Shown: piece after piece, positions 52,760-62,300 of the stretch | How positions within the stretch are numbered: the first letter of the stretch is position 1 | Layout of the letters: each line of letters starts with the position of its first letter | NCBI GenBank assembly: GCA_017962445.1 | Contig: JAGCVI010000024.1 | Coordinates: forward strand, 1 to 64,000 | Length of the DNA stretch: 64,000 nucleotides | Source of the DNA: Bacteroidales bacterium | GTDB lineage: Bacteria > Bacteroidota > Bacteroidia > Bacteroidales > P3 | Direction: 5' to 3' | Notes under the pieces: generated by a model | The model's database searches: none | The model's input: only the letters and a program-made list of their open reading frames with translations | What the model was told of the DNA's origin: nothing | Position numbers and translations under genes: made by a program

Positions 52760-54535
52760 CTATCTCTTGATTTTCTTGAACCACTTCTCGGCAGGAATGT
52801 CGAGGGCTGTGCCGTTCATATAGTTGTATGTGGCAGTATACAACACTTTGCCAACAGCGTCGAGATTGTAATCAAAACGAGCTTCGAATGGTATCTCATT
52901 GTTGCAGAATGGGTTCTCTCCCACTCTGCCCAGATGACCCGCCCCATAGTTCTGAGGGTTGCAGCCCGACGCACTGTGTACCGTCATTGCGTATCGGTGC
53001 CAGAATGCCGATTGAACAATTCCTTCATCAAACATGCGGCGGACATTTTCCAGCGCTCCGATAGTCTCCTGCAGAGTTTCCGTTGGAAAACCATACATAA
53101 GGTATGTGTGCACCATGATGCCGGCATCGCGCATATTCCTCGCGGACTCCACTACCTGACGTACAGTGACACCCTTGTTCATTAGTTTCAACAGACGGTC
53201 GGATGCAACCTCAAGGCCGCCACTGACAGCTATGCATCCCGCGTCGCTCATCAGCTTGCACAATTCCGCGTCATACGCCTTCTCGAAACGAATATTGCCC
53301 CAGAAAGAGACCTGCAGCCCGCGTCGCAGAATTTCCTCGCAGACCTTTCTCAACAACTGCGGCGGTATGGCCTCGTCCACGAAATGGAATCCGCTCCCGC
53401 CCGTCTGCTCCTTTATCCGCTCCATCCTATCGACCACCGTGGCCGCCTGAGGAGCATCATAACGCCTTATGTAATCCAACGATGTGTCGCAAAAGGCACA
53501 CTTGGCCCAGTAGCAGCCATGGGCCATCATCAGCTTGTTCCACCTACCACACGACCATAAACGCTGCATCGGGTTGGACATGTCGGCCAGTGAAAGGTAG
53601 CGGTCCAGCGGCAGCCCGCTGAAATCAGGCACGGGAAGAGTATCGTTATCCGTCTGAGTGGGCATGTCGGACGACGTGTCGTCTATCCACACCACCTCAC
53701 CGTTCATCCTCTTGTAGGTACGCAACAGCCTCTCTTCCGACAGTTCGCCGTCGAAGTATTGCATCAGTCTGTATAGTGGCAGTTCGCCGTCGTCCAAGGT
53801 CACATAGTCCACATAGTCGAATAGCCGTGCTTCACGCAGGCTGCGCCATTCAGTGTTCGGAAACCCGCCTCCCATGCAGACCGTTATGCCCGGATGCTGG
53901 CGCTTGATGTACTCTCCGCAGCGCAGCGCAGGAAGCAGACAGCCCGGAAACGGCACCGTGAAGGCCACAACGTCGACATCCGTAATGTGTTTTTCAAGCA
54001 AACGAAGCATCAGATCTTCTATCGGCGACGGCGGCTGACGCAACGCCGACTCTATCTCGTCGAAACTCTCAGCATACGTACATACATGTTCAGCATAGCG
54101 AATCAAGTCAAAATGAGGGTCAACATGCTGGCGGAGCATGTCGGCTATATCCTCCATGTATAGTGTGGCTATGTATCGCGCCCTGTCGTCAGTACCCGAA
54201 GTACCGAAACACCACTCGAGATCAGTGATGTCGCTGAAACGCCCGCCTTCAGGCAGCATGGTGCGCGACGCAATACGCGCAGCAATCGTGGGGTCCTCTC
54301 CTCGCAGCCAACTCATCACCGCATCCACCGTTGCCACATACTCCTTAGCATTCGGGAATCCATTGGGTAATACCGAAGCAAGAAAACGGGAAGAGTACAC
54401 ATTATTTATCAGCTCTATGCCCAAATCGACCTGAGCCGTCGCATAGCCCCTGCTGTCCAGAAAGGCCTTCAGCTGTGTCGTTGCCGGATAAGGCGTGTTG
54501 AGCTGTGTCAGAGGCGGTGTTACAAGCAGTATCAT
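52760..54535 (-). CDS. B12-binding-type radical SAM protein with CX4CX2C motif
   Basis: Radical SAM enzyme of 591 residues. The N-terminal ~280 residues have a cobalamin-binding-like Rossmann domain (PPLTQLNTPYPATTQLKAFLDSRGY; VVAFTVPFPGCLLPALRCGEYIKRQHPGITVCMGGGFPN). The radical SAM core begins near 335, with cluster cysteines C341, C346 and C349 in GCYWAKCAFC, so the spacing is CX4CX2C rather than CX3CX2C. Then FVDEAIPPQLLRKVCEEIL, SGGLEVASDRLLKLMNKG and YLMYGFPTETLQET follow the usual barrel order. No substrate is known. ATG overlaps the stop of the upstream barrel gene (ATGA). Confidence 0.85.
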   Translation of the reverse strand: MILLVTPPLTQLNTPYPATTQLKAFLDSRGYATAQVDLGIELINNVYSSRFLASVLPNGFPNAKEYVATVDAVMSWLRGEDPTIAARIASRTMLPEGGRFSDITDLEWCFGTSGTDDRARYIATLYMEDIADMLRQHVDPHFDLIRYAEHVCTYAESFDEIESALRQPPSPIEDLMLRLLEKHITDVDVVAFTVPFPGCLLPALRCGEYIKRQHPGITVCMGGGFPNTEWRSLREARLFDYVDYVTLDDGELPLYRLMQYFDGELSEERLLRTYKRMNGEVVWIDDTSSDMPTQTDNDTLPVPDFSGLPLDRYLSLADMSNPMQRLWSCGRWNKLMMAHGCYWAKCAFCDTSLDYIRRYDAPQAATVVDRMERIKEQTGGSGFHFVDEAIPPQLLRKVCEEILRRGLQVSFWGNIRFEKAYDAELCKLMSDAGCIAVSGGLEVASDRLLKLMNKGVTVRQVVESARNMRDAGIMVHTYLMYGFPTETLQETIGALENVRRMFDEGIVQSAFWHRYAMTVHSASGCNPQNYGAGHLGRVGENPFCNNEIPFEARFDYNLDAVGKVLYTATYNYMNGTALDIPAEKWFKKIKR

Positions 54536-55620
54536 TTGAAACTGTTTTTACCGAACGAATAACTGTAACCTGCCACTATCATTGCCATACCCACTGAGAA
54601 CGTCGACTGTTCTATCTCGACATGCGCAAAACGGGGCGGTGTAAGTATATAGCGGGCCTCAAGGAATATCTCGTCACGGTTGTCGGGTCGGAAAACAAAC
54701 TGCAAGCCCGCATCCGACGAAATCAGGAAGTTCGTCTGGTCGTCAAGACGCGATACAACACCCGTACTAATGTACGGCCGCGCCGTGAAGCGCGTGTATG
54801 CCCTCTCTGGATACAGGATTCCGGAGATGTCAAGCATGAGGTCTCCCCTCACGTTGTAGTACGAGAAGAGTTCCTCGCTGCTCCTTGCATACAGTCCCGA
54901 AACACCCATGCGGATAAGGCATGCAGTGTTTATCCTCTTCCCGAAATTGAACTCTATTATCGGTGACAACAATCCCAAACGGTCACTGAACGAGCCGATA
55001 CCCTTATAGTTGAATGAGCAGCCGCCCAGTCCGACCTGGAAAAACCAATCGTAGGCCATCCCCCGCGTCTCGAAACGCGACCGGCTCCGTGTCGGGTTGT
55101 AGTTGATGTCGTATACCGCACCAAATGTGAGCACAGTATTGGCAGACATCCTCGTGTTGTGGTCAAAGTCCGACGGATGCACGATTGCCTTTAATTCCCC
55201 GAACAGTCGCCAATCGCCAACCAGTCGTCTATCTAGGCCCACTCCTGCAACTGCACAAAAGTCGTTGTCTCCACTCATGGTGTGCACAAAGCCAACACCA
55301 GCAAGACAATAGCTGCGCCATGCCCGGCTCCGGTTCACACCCCTAAGCGATGTTACCGGATCGAACAAGTAATCAATATGGCCGTAGTAATAAGGCTGCG
55401 CCTCGTCAACCCCTTTAGCAAACTGTGGTGAAAACTGCATACGTACACCAGCGGTCGAGACAAGCCACTTGCCATAGGTCACCTCAAATCCAAAGCCCAT
55501 GTTAGCGCCAGCATCGTTGAGATAGCAATCACCGCCAACGCCGAACGAGACGAAGTTGTTGTAGAAGAGCGAATGCAACTGCGCCTCCACCTGCAAAGGA
55601 TGCAGAAGGAGGTGCAGCAA
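54532..55620 (-). CDS. Outer-membrane beta-barrel protein; 5' end damaged (TAA at codon 2 of the natural frame)
   Basis: Barrel protein of about 362 residues from the TTG at 55620, ending YSYSFGKNSFK, with many alternating strands (GVGGDCYLNDAGANMGFGFEVTYGKW, FNYKGIGSFSDRLGLLSPIIEFNFGKR). Starting at 55620 leaves only a poor signal (LHLLLHPLQVEAQ). The same frame is open upstream to a TAA at 55659-55657, directly preceded by an ATG at 55662-55660. If that TAA were AAA, the product would begin MKTFIKAFWITGIVLLHLLL, a perfect signal peptide. The gene thus seems to have lost its normal second codon by one substitution, or the assembly has an error there. Coupled by ATGA to the radical SAM gene. 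Confidence 0.75.
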   Translation of the reverse strand: MLHLLLHPLQVEAQLHSLFYNNFVSFGVGGDCYLNDAGANMGFGFEVTYGKWLVSTAGVRMQFSPQFAKGVDEAQPYYYGHIDYLFDPVTSLRGVNRSRAWRSYCLAGVGFVHTMSGDNDFCAVAGVGLDRRLVGDWRLFGELKAIVHPSDFDHNTRMSANTVLTFGAVYDINYNPTRSRSRFETRGMAYDWFFQVGLGGCSFNYKGIGSFSDRLGLLSPIIEFNFGKRINTACLIRMGVSGLYARSSEELFSYYNVRGDLMLDISGILYPERAYTRFTARPYISTGVVSRLDDQTNFLISSDAGLQFVFRPDNRDEIFLEARYILTPPRFAHVEIEQSTFSVGMAMIVAGYSYSFGKNSFK

Positions 55621-55722
55621 TACAATTCCGGTTATCCAAAACGCTTTGATAAAGGTTTACATTTTAAGAGTTCACTTATTGACAGAGTGATAGGTGTTGG
55701 TGATGCCAGTTGAAGTCTAATT

Positions 55723-57078
55723 TCACTTCACCTTTTCACCAAACTCCTTTATCGTCACCTTCTCAGCCTCGGGCTTCAGCTGTTCCTTGAAGAGCGCATA
55801 GGTATTCTGCGCATACAGACGATCTACAATCTGCTGAACGTTCTGTCTGTCTTTAGCAATGGTGCGTGCCGACTGTTCGAGGCGTGTCTCTCTAGCCTTC
55901 TCGTCCTCACCATCCTTCAGTGTGTCGTTCTTGCGGAGTATGTCCTTCACATAGTCCACAATATCATTCTCAGTCGGCTCAATGGTTTTGATTTTGTTCA
56001 GAGCACCGTCCACAAACTCCCATTTCAGCGACGGGAGATACTTCTCTGCCCAGTCTGCCTCCAGCGACTCAGCCGTCATACCATTATCGTCACGGCTAAG
56101 GATCCAGCGTTTCAGGAATGCTTCCGGAATCGGGGCGTCGAAGTTGTCGATAAGCTGCTTGCGGACTTCGTTTACATAGAGCACCTCAGCCTGCTCGTTG
56201 TAGCCTTTTTCGAGTTCTTTGCCGAGCATTTTACGGAACGCAGCGACATCCTTCACCTCGTCGTTGGGGAAGACCTTGGCGAAGAGATCAGCGTTCACCT
56301 CGTGGGGAGTGATGTGCGAGCAGCCGCTGAGAGTCAGCTGGACGTCAGACTTGAACTTTTTGGCGGCAGCGGTATCGAGATGGAAATGCTTCTCGATGTC
56401 CGAAGCGGTAAAAGCCTTAGCTGCGTTGAAGACGACCTTGTCCTCAGCCTTCTTGCCCACGAAGAGAGGCATGTTTTCCTCCTGGTTTTTCATACCTTTG
56501 AGATCGAACGAGACGAAAGTGCTCACGCCACCATCCTTGACGTTGCCTTGCTTGTCCAATTCCTCAGCCTTACCGTAGACATAGTCACCCTCGCCGACCG
56601 TTTCGGGGGTTTCGAAGGAGCCGTAACGCTGGCAGATTTCATCCAGCTGCTTGTCGATATCTTTAGGGTTGACCTTAATCTGGTAGAGTTTGGCGTCGAC
56701 CTTGTTCCAAGCCAGTTCCACTTTCGGGGACAGAGCAGCGTCGAAGAAGAAGGTGAAGTTCTTGCCAGATTCGAAATCAATTTTACCGGTTTTTTCATCG
56801 TTAGATAGAGGGCTGCCGATGATGTCGAGTTTCTCATCGTCCAAATATTTGTACAGAGACTCACCGAGCAGAGCCTGCACCTCGTCAGCGACGACGGTGC
56901 TGTGATACATTTTGTTGATGAGGCCCATGGGAGCCATACCTTTGCGGAAGCCGGGGACGGTAGCTTTTTTCTGATATTCTTTTAATTTTTTTGCAACATT
57001 CTCAGAATAGTCATTTTCGACGATATCCACCTTGAGGAGGAGGTCCAATTCGCCCAAATTTTCTCTTGAAATATTCAT
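55723..57078 (-). CDS. tig: Trigger factor
   Basis: Ribosome-associated chaperone of 451 residues. The N-terminal ribosome-binding part (NISRENLGELDLLLKVDIVENDYSENVAKKLKEYQKKATVPGFRKGMAPMGLINKMY, with the GFRKG-x-x-P signature at about 43-50), a divergent middle PPIase-like domain (about 150-245) and a helical C-terminal domain (about 260-451) match Bacteroidetes trigger factors, which are poorly conserved in the middle. It binds nascent chains at the exit tunnel. A TATCTTTG -7 box lies at 57133-57140. The AT-rich leader ends in an unusual G-rich stretch further upstream. Confidence 0.92.
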   Translation of the reverse strand: MNISRENLGELDLLLKVDIVENDYSENVAKKLKEYQKKATVPGFRKGMAPMGLINKMYHSTVVADEVQALLGESLYKYLDDEKLDIIGSPLSNDEKTGKIDFESGKNFTFFFDAALSPKVELAWNKVDAKLYQIKVNPKDIDKQLDEICQRYGSFETPETVGEGDYVYGKAEELDKQGNVKDGGVSTFVSFDLKGMKNQEENMPLFVGKKAEDKVVFNAAKAFTASDIEKHFHLDTAAAKKFKSDVQLTLSGCSHITPHEVNADLFAKVFPNDEVKDVAAFRKMLGKELEKGYNEQAEVLYVNEVRKQLIDNFDAPIPEAFLKRWILSRDDNGMTAESLEADWAEKYLPSLKWEFVDGALNKIKTIEPTENDIVDYVKDILRKNDTLKDGEDEKARETRLEQSARTIAKDRQNVQQIVDRLYAQNTYALFKEQLKPEAEKVTIKEFGEKVK

Positions 57079-57132
57079 CTTATTAGTTTAATTTATTGAT
57101 TTTTAATATTATTATTCAATCGAAACAATTTG

Positions 57133-57140
57133 CAAAGATA
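57133..57140 (-). promoter_or_regulatory. -7 box of tig
   Basis: Minus strand TATCTTTG matches TAnnTTTG, 55 bp upstream of the tig start. -33 not clear. Confidence 0.5.
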
Positions 57141-57212
57141 TTATTTTTTTTTGAAAAAAAGAACTTTTTGTAATTGAATATATAAAATAATACCACTTCC
57201 TTAGGTTGAGGG

Positions 57213-57323
57213 ATGGGAGAAAGAGGCCATGGAAGAGGTTTTCGAGGACGAGCCAGGGGTAATTATGCGGGTGATGTTAAGCGCACCGACGGGGGGGGAA
57301 AAAGGAAATATGGGGACGGTTGA
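57213..57323 (+). other. Arg/Gly-rich micro-ORF candidate
   Basis: Between tig and the DUF4249-like gene, both of which read minus, an ATG at 57213 opens a 36-codon plus-strand frame. It encodes an Arg/Gly-rich peptide (RGHGRGFRGRARG near the start, later DGGGKRKYGDG). The frame crosses a G8 run at 57291-57298 that could slip. No promoter of the TAnnTTTG type is seen before it. It may be a chance frame in a G-rich spacer; translation is not shown. Confidence 0.25.
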
Positions 57324-57339
57324 TCAGCTTTGCGGAGGT

Positions 57340-58392
57340 TCAGAAGCCGACGTGGAGCTCCTTGAGTTTTTTGACATAGTCGCTGACGGCTGAGATGGGG
57401 GTACCGATCCGGAACGATATGTGATGTCGACGTGCGGCAAAAACTCCTAAACCGCCGTTTATATTGGTATAGGTAAACGGCTCTTGCGACAATGCGCCAG
57501 CAGGGTTGCCTGCATAGATGTACGCGGCAAGGTCCTCGGTACAGCAGTAAATGAATACATCCACAGTGTCGATGATATTCTTGTTGCAGGTGTCATTGCC
57601 TATCGCGTTTTTTATTGTCGACAGGAAGTAGTTCTGGTCCAGATAGGTGGTGTAGCTGCTGTTGCGCATATTGCTCTTGACCGTATTGCAAGGAATGTCG
57701 ATATGGTGTGGGGTTATGGTGGTGTCCCACGGGCTGTTGTTACGGTTGATGATGAAATCGCGGTAGTGGAAGCGTATCATAGGCTGGTACTGACGTGCAT
57801 TGCGAAGTGCAGACCACGTTATCTCGCAGGTCTTGCTACCTGCCGTGCCTCCAAACTGGAACAATGTTACATTATTGGGCTTATGGAGGCTCATAGTACC
57901 CTTGATGAGTGTGGTTTCTGCCCAGGCTATAGTATCACCACTGTTGTTATCCACAACTTTGAGACAATAAAGATACGACGTGTCAAGCTGTCCGGCCGTT
58001 GGACAGAAAAAGACAGGCTGCATCGTGTTGTAGAACGGTCCTTCCTCTTTGTTAACAATCTCTGTATATGTAAAATTGTAGATTTTGCGAGGACTGTCAC
58101 CATAACGTTGAGGAATGCCCTGTTCGTCACTCCACATGCGCCATTCTTCCATAAGAACCGATATTTCCCCTTGGGGATAATAGATTGAATCGGCCATCGT
58201 GGCGTATTGCGTATGATCGCCATCGCCGAGGAAACAGCGCTGCACGCGGACATATGTCGTGTCGTCGTCCTGGTCAAGGACACAATAAACAACAGGGATA
58301 TTCTTCCACTCGGCATTGGGAGAGAACTCGACATCGCACGAGGCGAACATTGCGAGAATCGGAATCAGTAGTATTGGTTTGAAATGTTTCAA
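57340..58392 (-). CDS. DUF4249-like lipoprotein
   Basis: Envelope lipoprotein of 350 residues with lipobox ending AMFASC at Cys19. Beta-rich body with VVYCVLDQDDDTTYVRVQRCFLGDGD, EGPFYNTMQP, YLYCLKVVDNNSGDTIAWAETTLI, and a final NINGGLGVFAARRHHISFRIG, which resembles the DUF4249 family often found next to SusC-like transporters in Bacteroidetes; no SusC is present here. Start is TTG at 58392, the only start that gives a signal peptide. Directly upstream is a 16-bp-period repeat array (58394-58472). Function unknown. Confidence 0.78.
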   Translation of the reverse strand: MKHFKPILLIPILAMFASCDVEFSPNAEWKNIPVVYCVLDQDDDTTYVRVQRCFLGDGDHTQYATMADSIYYPQGEISVLMEEWRMWSDEQGIPQRYGDSPRKIYNFTYTEIVNKEEGPFYNTMQPVFFCPTAGQLDTSYLYCLKVVDNNSGDTIAWAETTLIKGTMSLHKPNNVTLFQFGGTAGSKTCEITWSALRNARQYQPMIRFHYRDFIINRNNSPWDTTITPHHIDIPCNTVKSNMRNSSYTTYLDQNYFLSTIKNAIGNDTCNKNIIDTVDVFIYCCTEDLAAYIYAGNPAGALSQEPFTYTNINGGLGVFAARRHHISFRIGTPISAVSDYVKKLKELHVGF

Positions 58393-58393
58393 G

Positions 58394-58472
58394 GTTGATA
58401 GGGTTATTTGTTGATAGGGTGATACGTTGATATGTTGAAAAGTTGATATGGTTATTTAATGATAAGTTGATA
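58394..58472. repeat. Degenerate 16-bp-period tandem repeat array
   Basis: GTTGATA recurs at 58394, 58410, 58426 and 58442 with exact 16-bp spacing, and again at 58466 (24 bp). Between copies the spacer varies (GGGTTATTT, GGGTGATAC, TGTTGAAAA, TGGTTATTT), itself hinting at an 8-bp sub-repeat. It ends 2 bp from the TTG start of the DUF4249-like gene, so it occupies the 5' untranslated/promoter region of that gene. Confidence 0.75.
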
Positions 58473-58578
58473 TGGGAAATTCTATAGAAGATTAACTTCT
58501 TTTTTTTTACTTCCTATTGTTACACTTTATTATTTCATCATTACTATAATTATTTACGAGTTATGCAGCGATCAAAAG

Positions 58579-59292
58579 TCAAACATTTTCGTTTACAATA
58601 TCATTGATAATCACAGATGCACAGATGCATCCAAAAAGCGGAGGGAGATAAGAGATGGTGCCAATAGTGGTGCGTTTGTTCTCGGAAGGGTCCTCAACCA
58701 CTGCATGTTCAGCAACTTTCTCGGTTGAGAAGACAACTTTGATGCCGTCATTGATGTTCATGCGGTGCAGCCGTTTCCGTACCACAGCAGCGAGAGGGCA
58801 AGTATGGCTCTTGGATATGTCGGCAACAGTTACGGCGAGGGGGTCGAGCTTGCCGGCACTGCCCATGGAACTGACAACGGGGATATTCATGGTTCGTGCA
58901 TGGTAGAGTAGAAACACTTTGGGCGATAGCGTGTCGATAGCGTCAGCAACATAGCTAAAAGTGTCCGACTGAAGCAGCTCCATGGTGGCCTCGTCCCTCA
59001 AGAACTGATCAACAACTCTCACCTGACAGTCCGGATTGATATCGGCAAAACGCTGCCTGAAGAGCTCTGTCTTCGGCATGCCGACAGTGGAATGGAGCGC
59101 TATCACTTGCCTGTTGATATTCGACTCCGAAACACTGTCATGGTCCACAATGGTCAGCTTACCCACACCTGCACGGCAGAGCATCTCGGCTGTATAGCCG
59201 CCCACACCTCCCAAACCCACAACAAGGACATGGGCATCCTTCAGACGTTGCAGTCCTTCCGGTTTTAGGAGAAGTTGTGTGCGCGTGAACAT
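58579..59292 (-). CDS. tcdA: tRNA threonylcarbamoyladenosine dehydratase
   Basis: E1-like ATP-dependent enzyme of 237 residues that cyclises t6A37 of tRNA to ct6A. The adenylation fold is plain: VLVVGLGGVGGYTAEMLCRAGVGKLTIVDHDSVSESNINRQVIAL (Rossmann P-loop, R of the N-x-x-R-Q motif) and YVADAIDTLSPKVFLLYHA. GTISYLPPLFGCICASVIINDI at the end is typical of TcdA/CsdL. It starts 8 nt after the stop of the GH2-fold gene and is probably carried on that transcript, though functionally unrelated. Confidence 0.9.
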   Translation of the reverse strand: MFTRTQLLLKPEGLQRLKDAHVLVVGLGGVGGYTAEMLCRAGVGKLTIVDHDSVSESNINRQVIALHSTVGMPKTELFRQRFADINPDCQVRVVDQFLRDEATMELLQSDTFSYVADAIDTLSPKVFLLYHARTMNIPVVSSMGSAGKLDPLAVTVADISKSHTCPLAAVVRKRLHRMNINDGIKVVFSTEKVAEHAVVEDPSENKRTTIGTISYLPPLFGCICASVIINDIVNENV

Positions 59293-59300
59293 CGTATATC

Positions 59301-62300
59301 TTACTTAATCACTTCGTTGAGCTGTATTTCGTCAACCATTATCCAGGGGCGGAGTCCTTTGGCTTTATGCCATGTGGGAATGCGTCCCATATTGGTGGCA
59401 ACGAGACGTACATACTTGACTTCCGGCTTGTTGACATCAATTGTGACGGTGACAAGCTGCGGTTTGTTCATCGACTCTTCCTCAGGTGCGTATTTCAACT
59501 TGGCAGCGATGGCCGGAGAATAATTCACGCCGTCGGACGAGACGAACGCCTGCACTGCAATGGGTGCAAAAGCCCATGCATCAGGGACATGTGCAAAGTT
59601 GACCACCACCTGCTGGAGTTCGATGGGTTTGCTAAGTTCAAGGACAACATTAAGGTCGTTGCCAGAGAAACCAAGCCAGCCTCGCGATAATTCGCTGATG
59701 TCGCCGTTCTCGCCATCAAAAAGAATAGTCTCCTGGTTGTAGTTGTAAGGAGTATTGGACTTATTGACAAACGACGCATTGACAATATAGTCAAAATTGA
59801 AGCGTTTGACAGCTGTGAATGAAGGCGTTGAACCATTCTTGAAAACCTTTGCCTTCACATAGGTCGAGTTTTCAATCACGAAAGGTTTCTTGTAAAGAGG
59901 TGACTTGAGATCCGGAGTGCTGCCGTCAAGAGTGTAATGAATCTCTGACTTGGGAGTCGAAGAAGAGAGAGTAATAGTCATCGGGCGGTCAAAACGCTCA
60001 AGACTCTTGGTGATTACGGGCATTGGAAGCACACTGGATACGATCTCGGGGTACTGCACACGGCAGAAATCATAGGGGTTGTACTCATCCAGATTATAGG
60101 CGCGCATGTGCATACGGAAGTGGTAGCTGCGGGCATCAACCAGGTTGTTGTCGGATACATGGGTACCGGCAAGGGCACTTCCTACAGCAGCCTGACGGTA
60201 GTCGACATTGAAAGTCCAGAAGTCCTGTTCTTTGAGAGAGCCGCTGCCTGTTGATTCTGAAAGCTGCAAATCGGTATAGGGGTAGATACTGAAATTGAAG
60301 TTGGTATCGAGCAAGTCGACATAGAAACCGATATTGCCATTCTCGACAGAGACCCAACGGACACCTGCACGGTTGCCGCTTTCCTGAGGTTTGTCATACT
60401 TGAAGAACATAGAATTTGCGGCACGTTTGTAAGTACCCGCAACACCTGAGGAGCGGCGGTCGCTATAGGTCTCCTTGTCAAGACCAAACCAACGCACTGT
60501 GTCAAACTGTCTGGAGAGGCACATCTGCATACCGACTTTGGGAAGGGTTTTAACCTGTTCGGTAGCGACTATCTCGTTGTCAATAAGGACATCACCGGTA
60601 TAGAGGACTGCTATTGACTGTTTTACGTCGAAGAGCACATTGCCCGATGCGTCGGTGTAGCGCAACATGGCGTCGATACCTACAGTGTAGGCATCAATCT
60701 GGCGGTAGTTGGTGGCCACAACTGTTCGGCGCATATTGTCCGGAGCGATGTTTTGCCAGAGACGGAGAGCGTTCTTGTCGACGCGATCGTTGTCGGTCGG
60801 AGCACGCCAGAAGTTGACCTGTGGAGATGAAAGCAGCAGGTCGCGGTCGTGGAACTTATAAGCCACAATCTCAGCCATGTTGAGGTCATACCATAATTCA
60901 ATATTGTCATTGAAAAGCTGTATCACGCCATTATCCTCGTTGGTATTGGCCTTTGTAACAAATAATTCCTCGCGATCGTAGTCGCTCAGTTTCTCCTTCT
61001 TTATTTCCTTCATCGGAAGAGGGAACTCCACCACACCAAGCTCAGTGCCTTTAGGAACGGCCTCAGTGTCCTTGCGCTGACGTACAGTGAAGCGGATGAA
61101 GAGTTCCTCGCCGGCATAAAGGGTAAGTGCCGGAATTTTGAGCTTGAAGTTCTTGGACTCGCCAGGTTTAAGCGATACAGACACCTCACCTTCTATAATG
61201 CGGTTCTTAAGATTGGAGAAAATGGTGTATTCCAATATGTAGTCGTTCAGAGTGAGGAACGAAAGGTAGTTCGTAACGTTGAACTCAGCGGCATCGGGGC
61301 TGATAGCCATAAGCTGCACGTCGAACGGACGATAGATGTTGCGGAGCTCGGAGAGATATGGCATCGGTCTACCATCGTCGGTGACCAGACCAGGCAGACG
61401 AATGTCGGAATGGGTGGCGACATCATAGCAATCTGCAAAGTTCCAATAGGTTGCGAAACCGCCCTGCAACGAACTGTGACGACGTACCAACTGCCACATA
61501 GGCTCAAGGTTACCATATGAATTGCCCTTGGCCGAACCAAATGCCGACAGAATCAACGGACGAGGCTGCTGCTTGGCCGCGAAGAGTTTGAGGTCGTCAT
61601 AGTCAAGATAAGCAGGAGCGACAGCATCGGTATTATCGGAATAGCCGGCACCCGGGAAAAGGACTGGACGCGATTTGTCTTTCTGCTTAAGAGCCCGATA
61701 GGTCTGTTCCATACAGATTCCGTTGTCGACACCGTCGCCAAGCGACCAGGCTATTACGGAAGGATGGTTTTTAAATCGCTCGTACATATTCTGGACACGC
61801 GATATAAACATATTGATATAAGCCTTGTCGGTTGCGACAGCCTTAGAGGTTGCCGAGAAAGGCTGAATATTGGCGTCGCAAATGACATAGAGGCCGTACT
61901 CGTCGCAAAGCTGATAGAACAACGGTGAAGCCGGAGAATACAGAGCCGTACGCACAGCGTTGATGTTGTACTGCTTCATTAGTTTCAAATCGTTCCGAAT
62001 CTGCGATTCAGAAGGAATACCGTCCTTTTCGTTGGAAAAGAACGAATAGACTGTTCCCCGCAATGTTACCGGCATACCATTGACTTTGAGCAGACCATCC
62101 TTGACCTCTACGGTGCGAAATCCGAAACGACTGCCGACGGTCTCAATGAGTTCCATTTTCTTGTCGCGCAGACGGACAACCATGGTATACATGTTAGGTG
62201 TTTCGGCAGACCATGACAAGATACCTCCGAATGTGCGATCAAACTTAATCTCAAGTTCGTTCTTTTTGTCAAACACTACCCAACGACCCATCTTGTCAAG

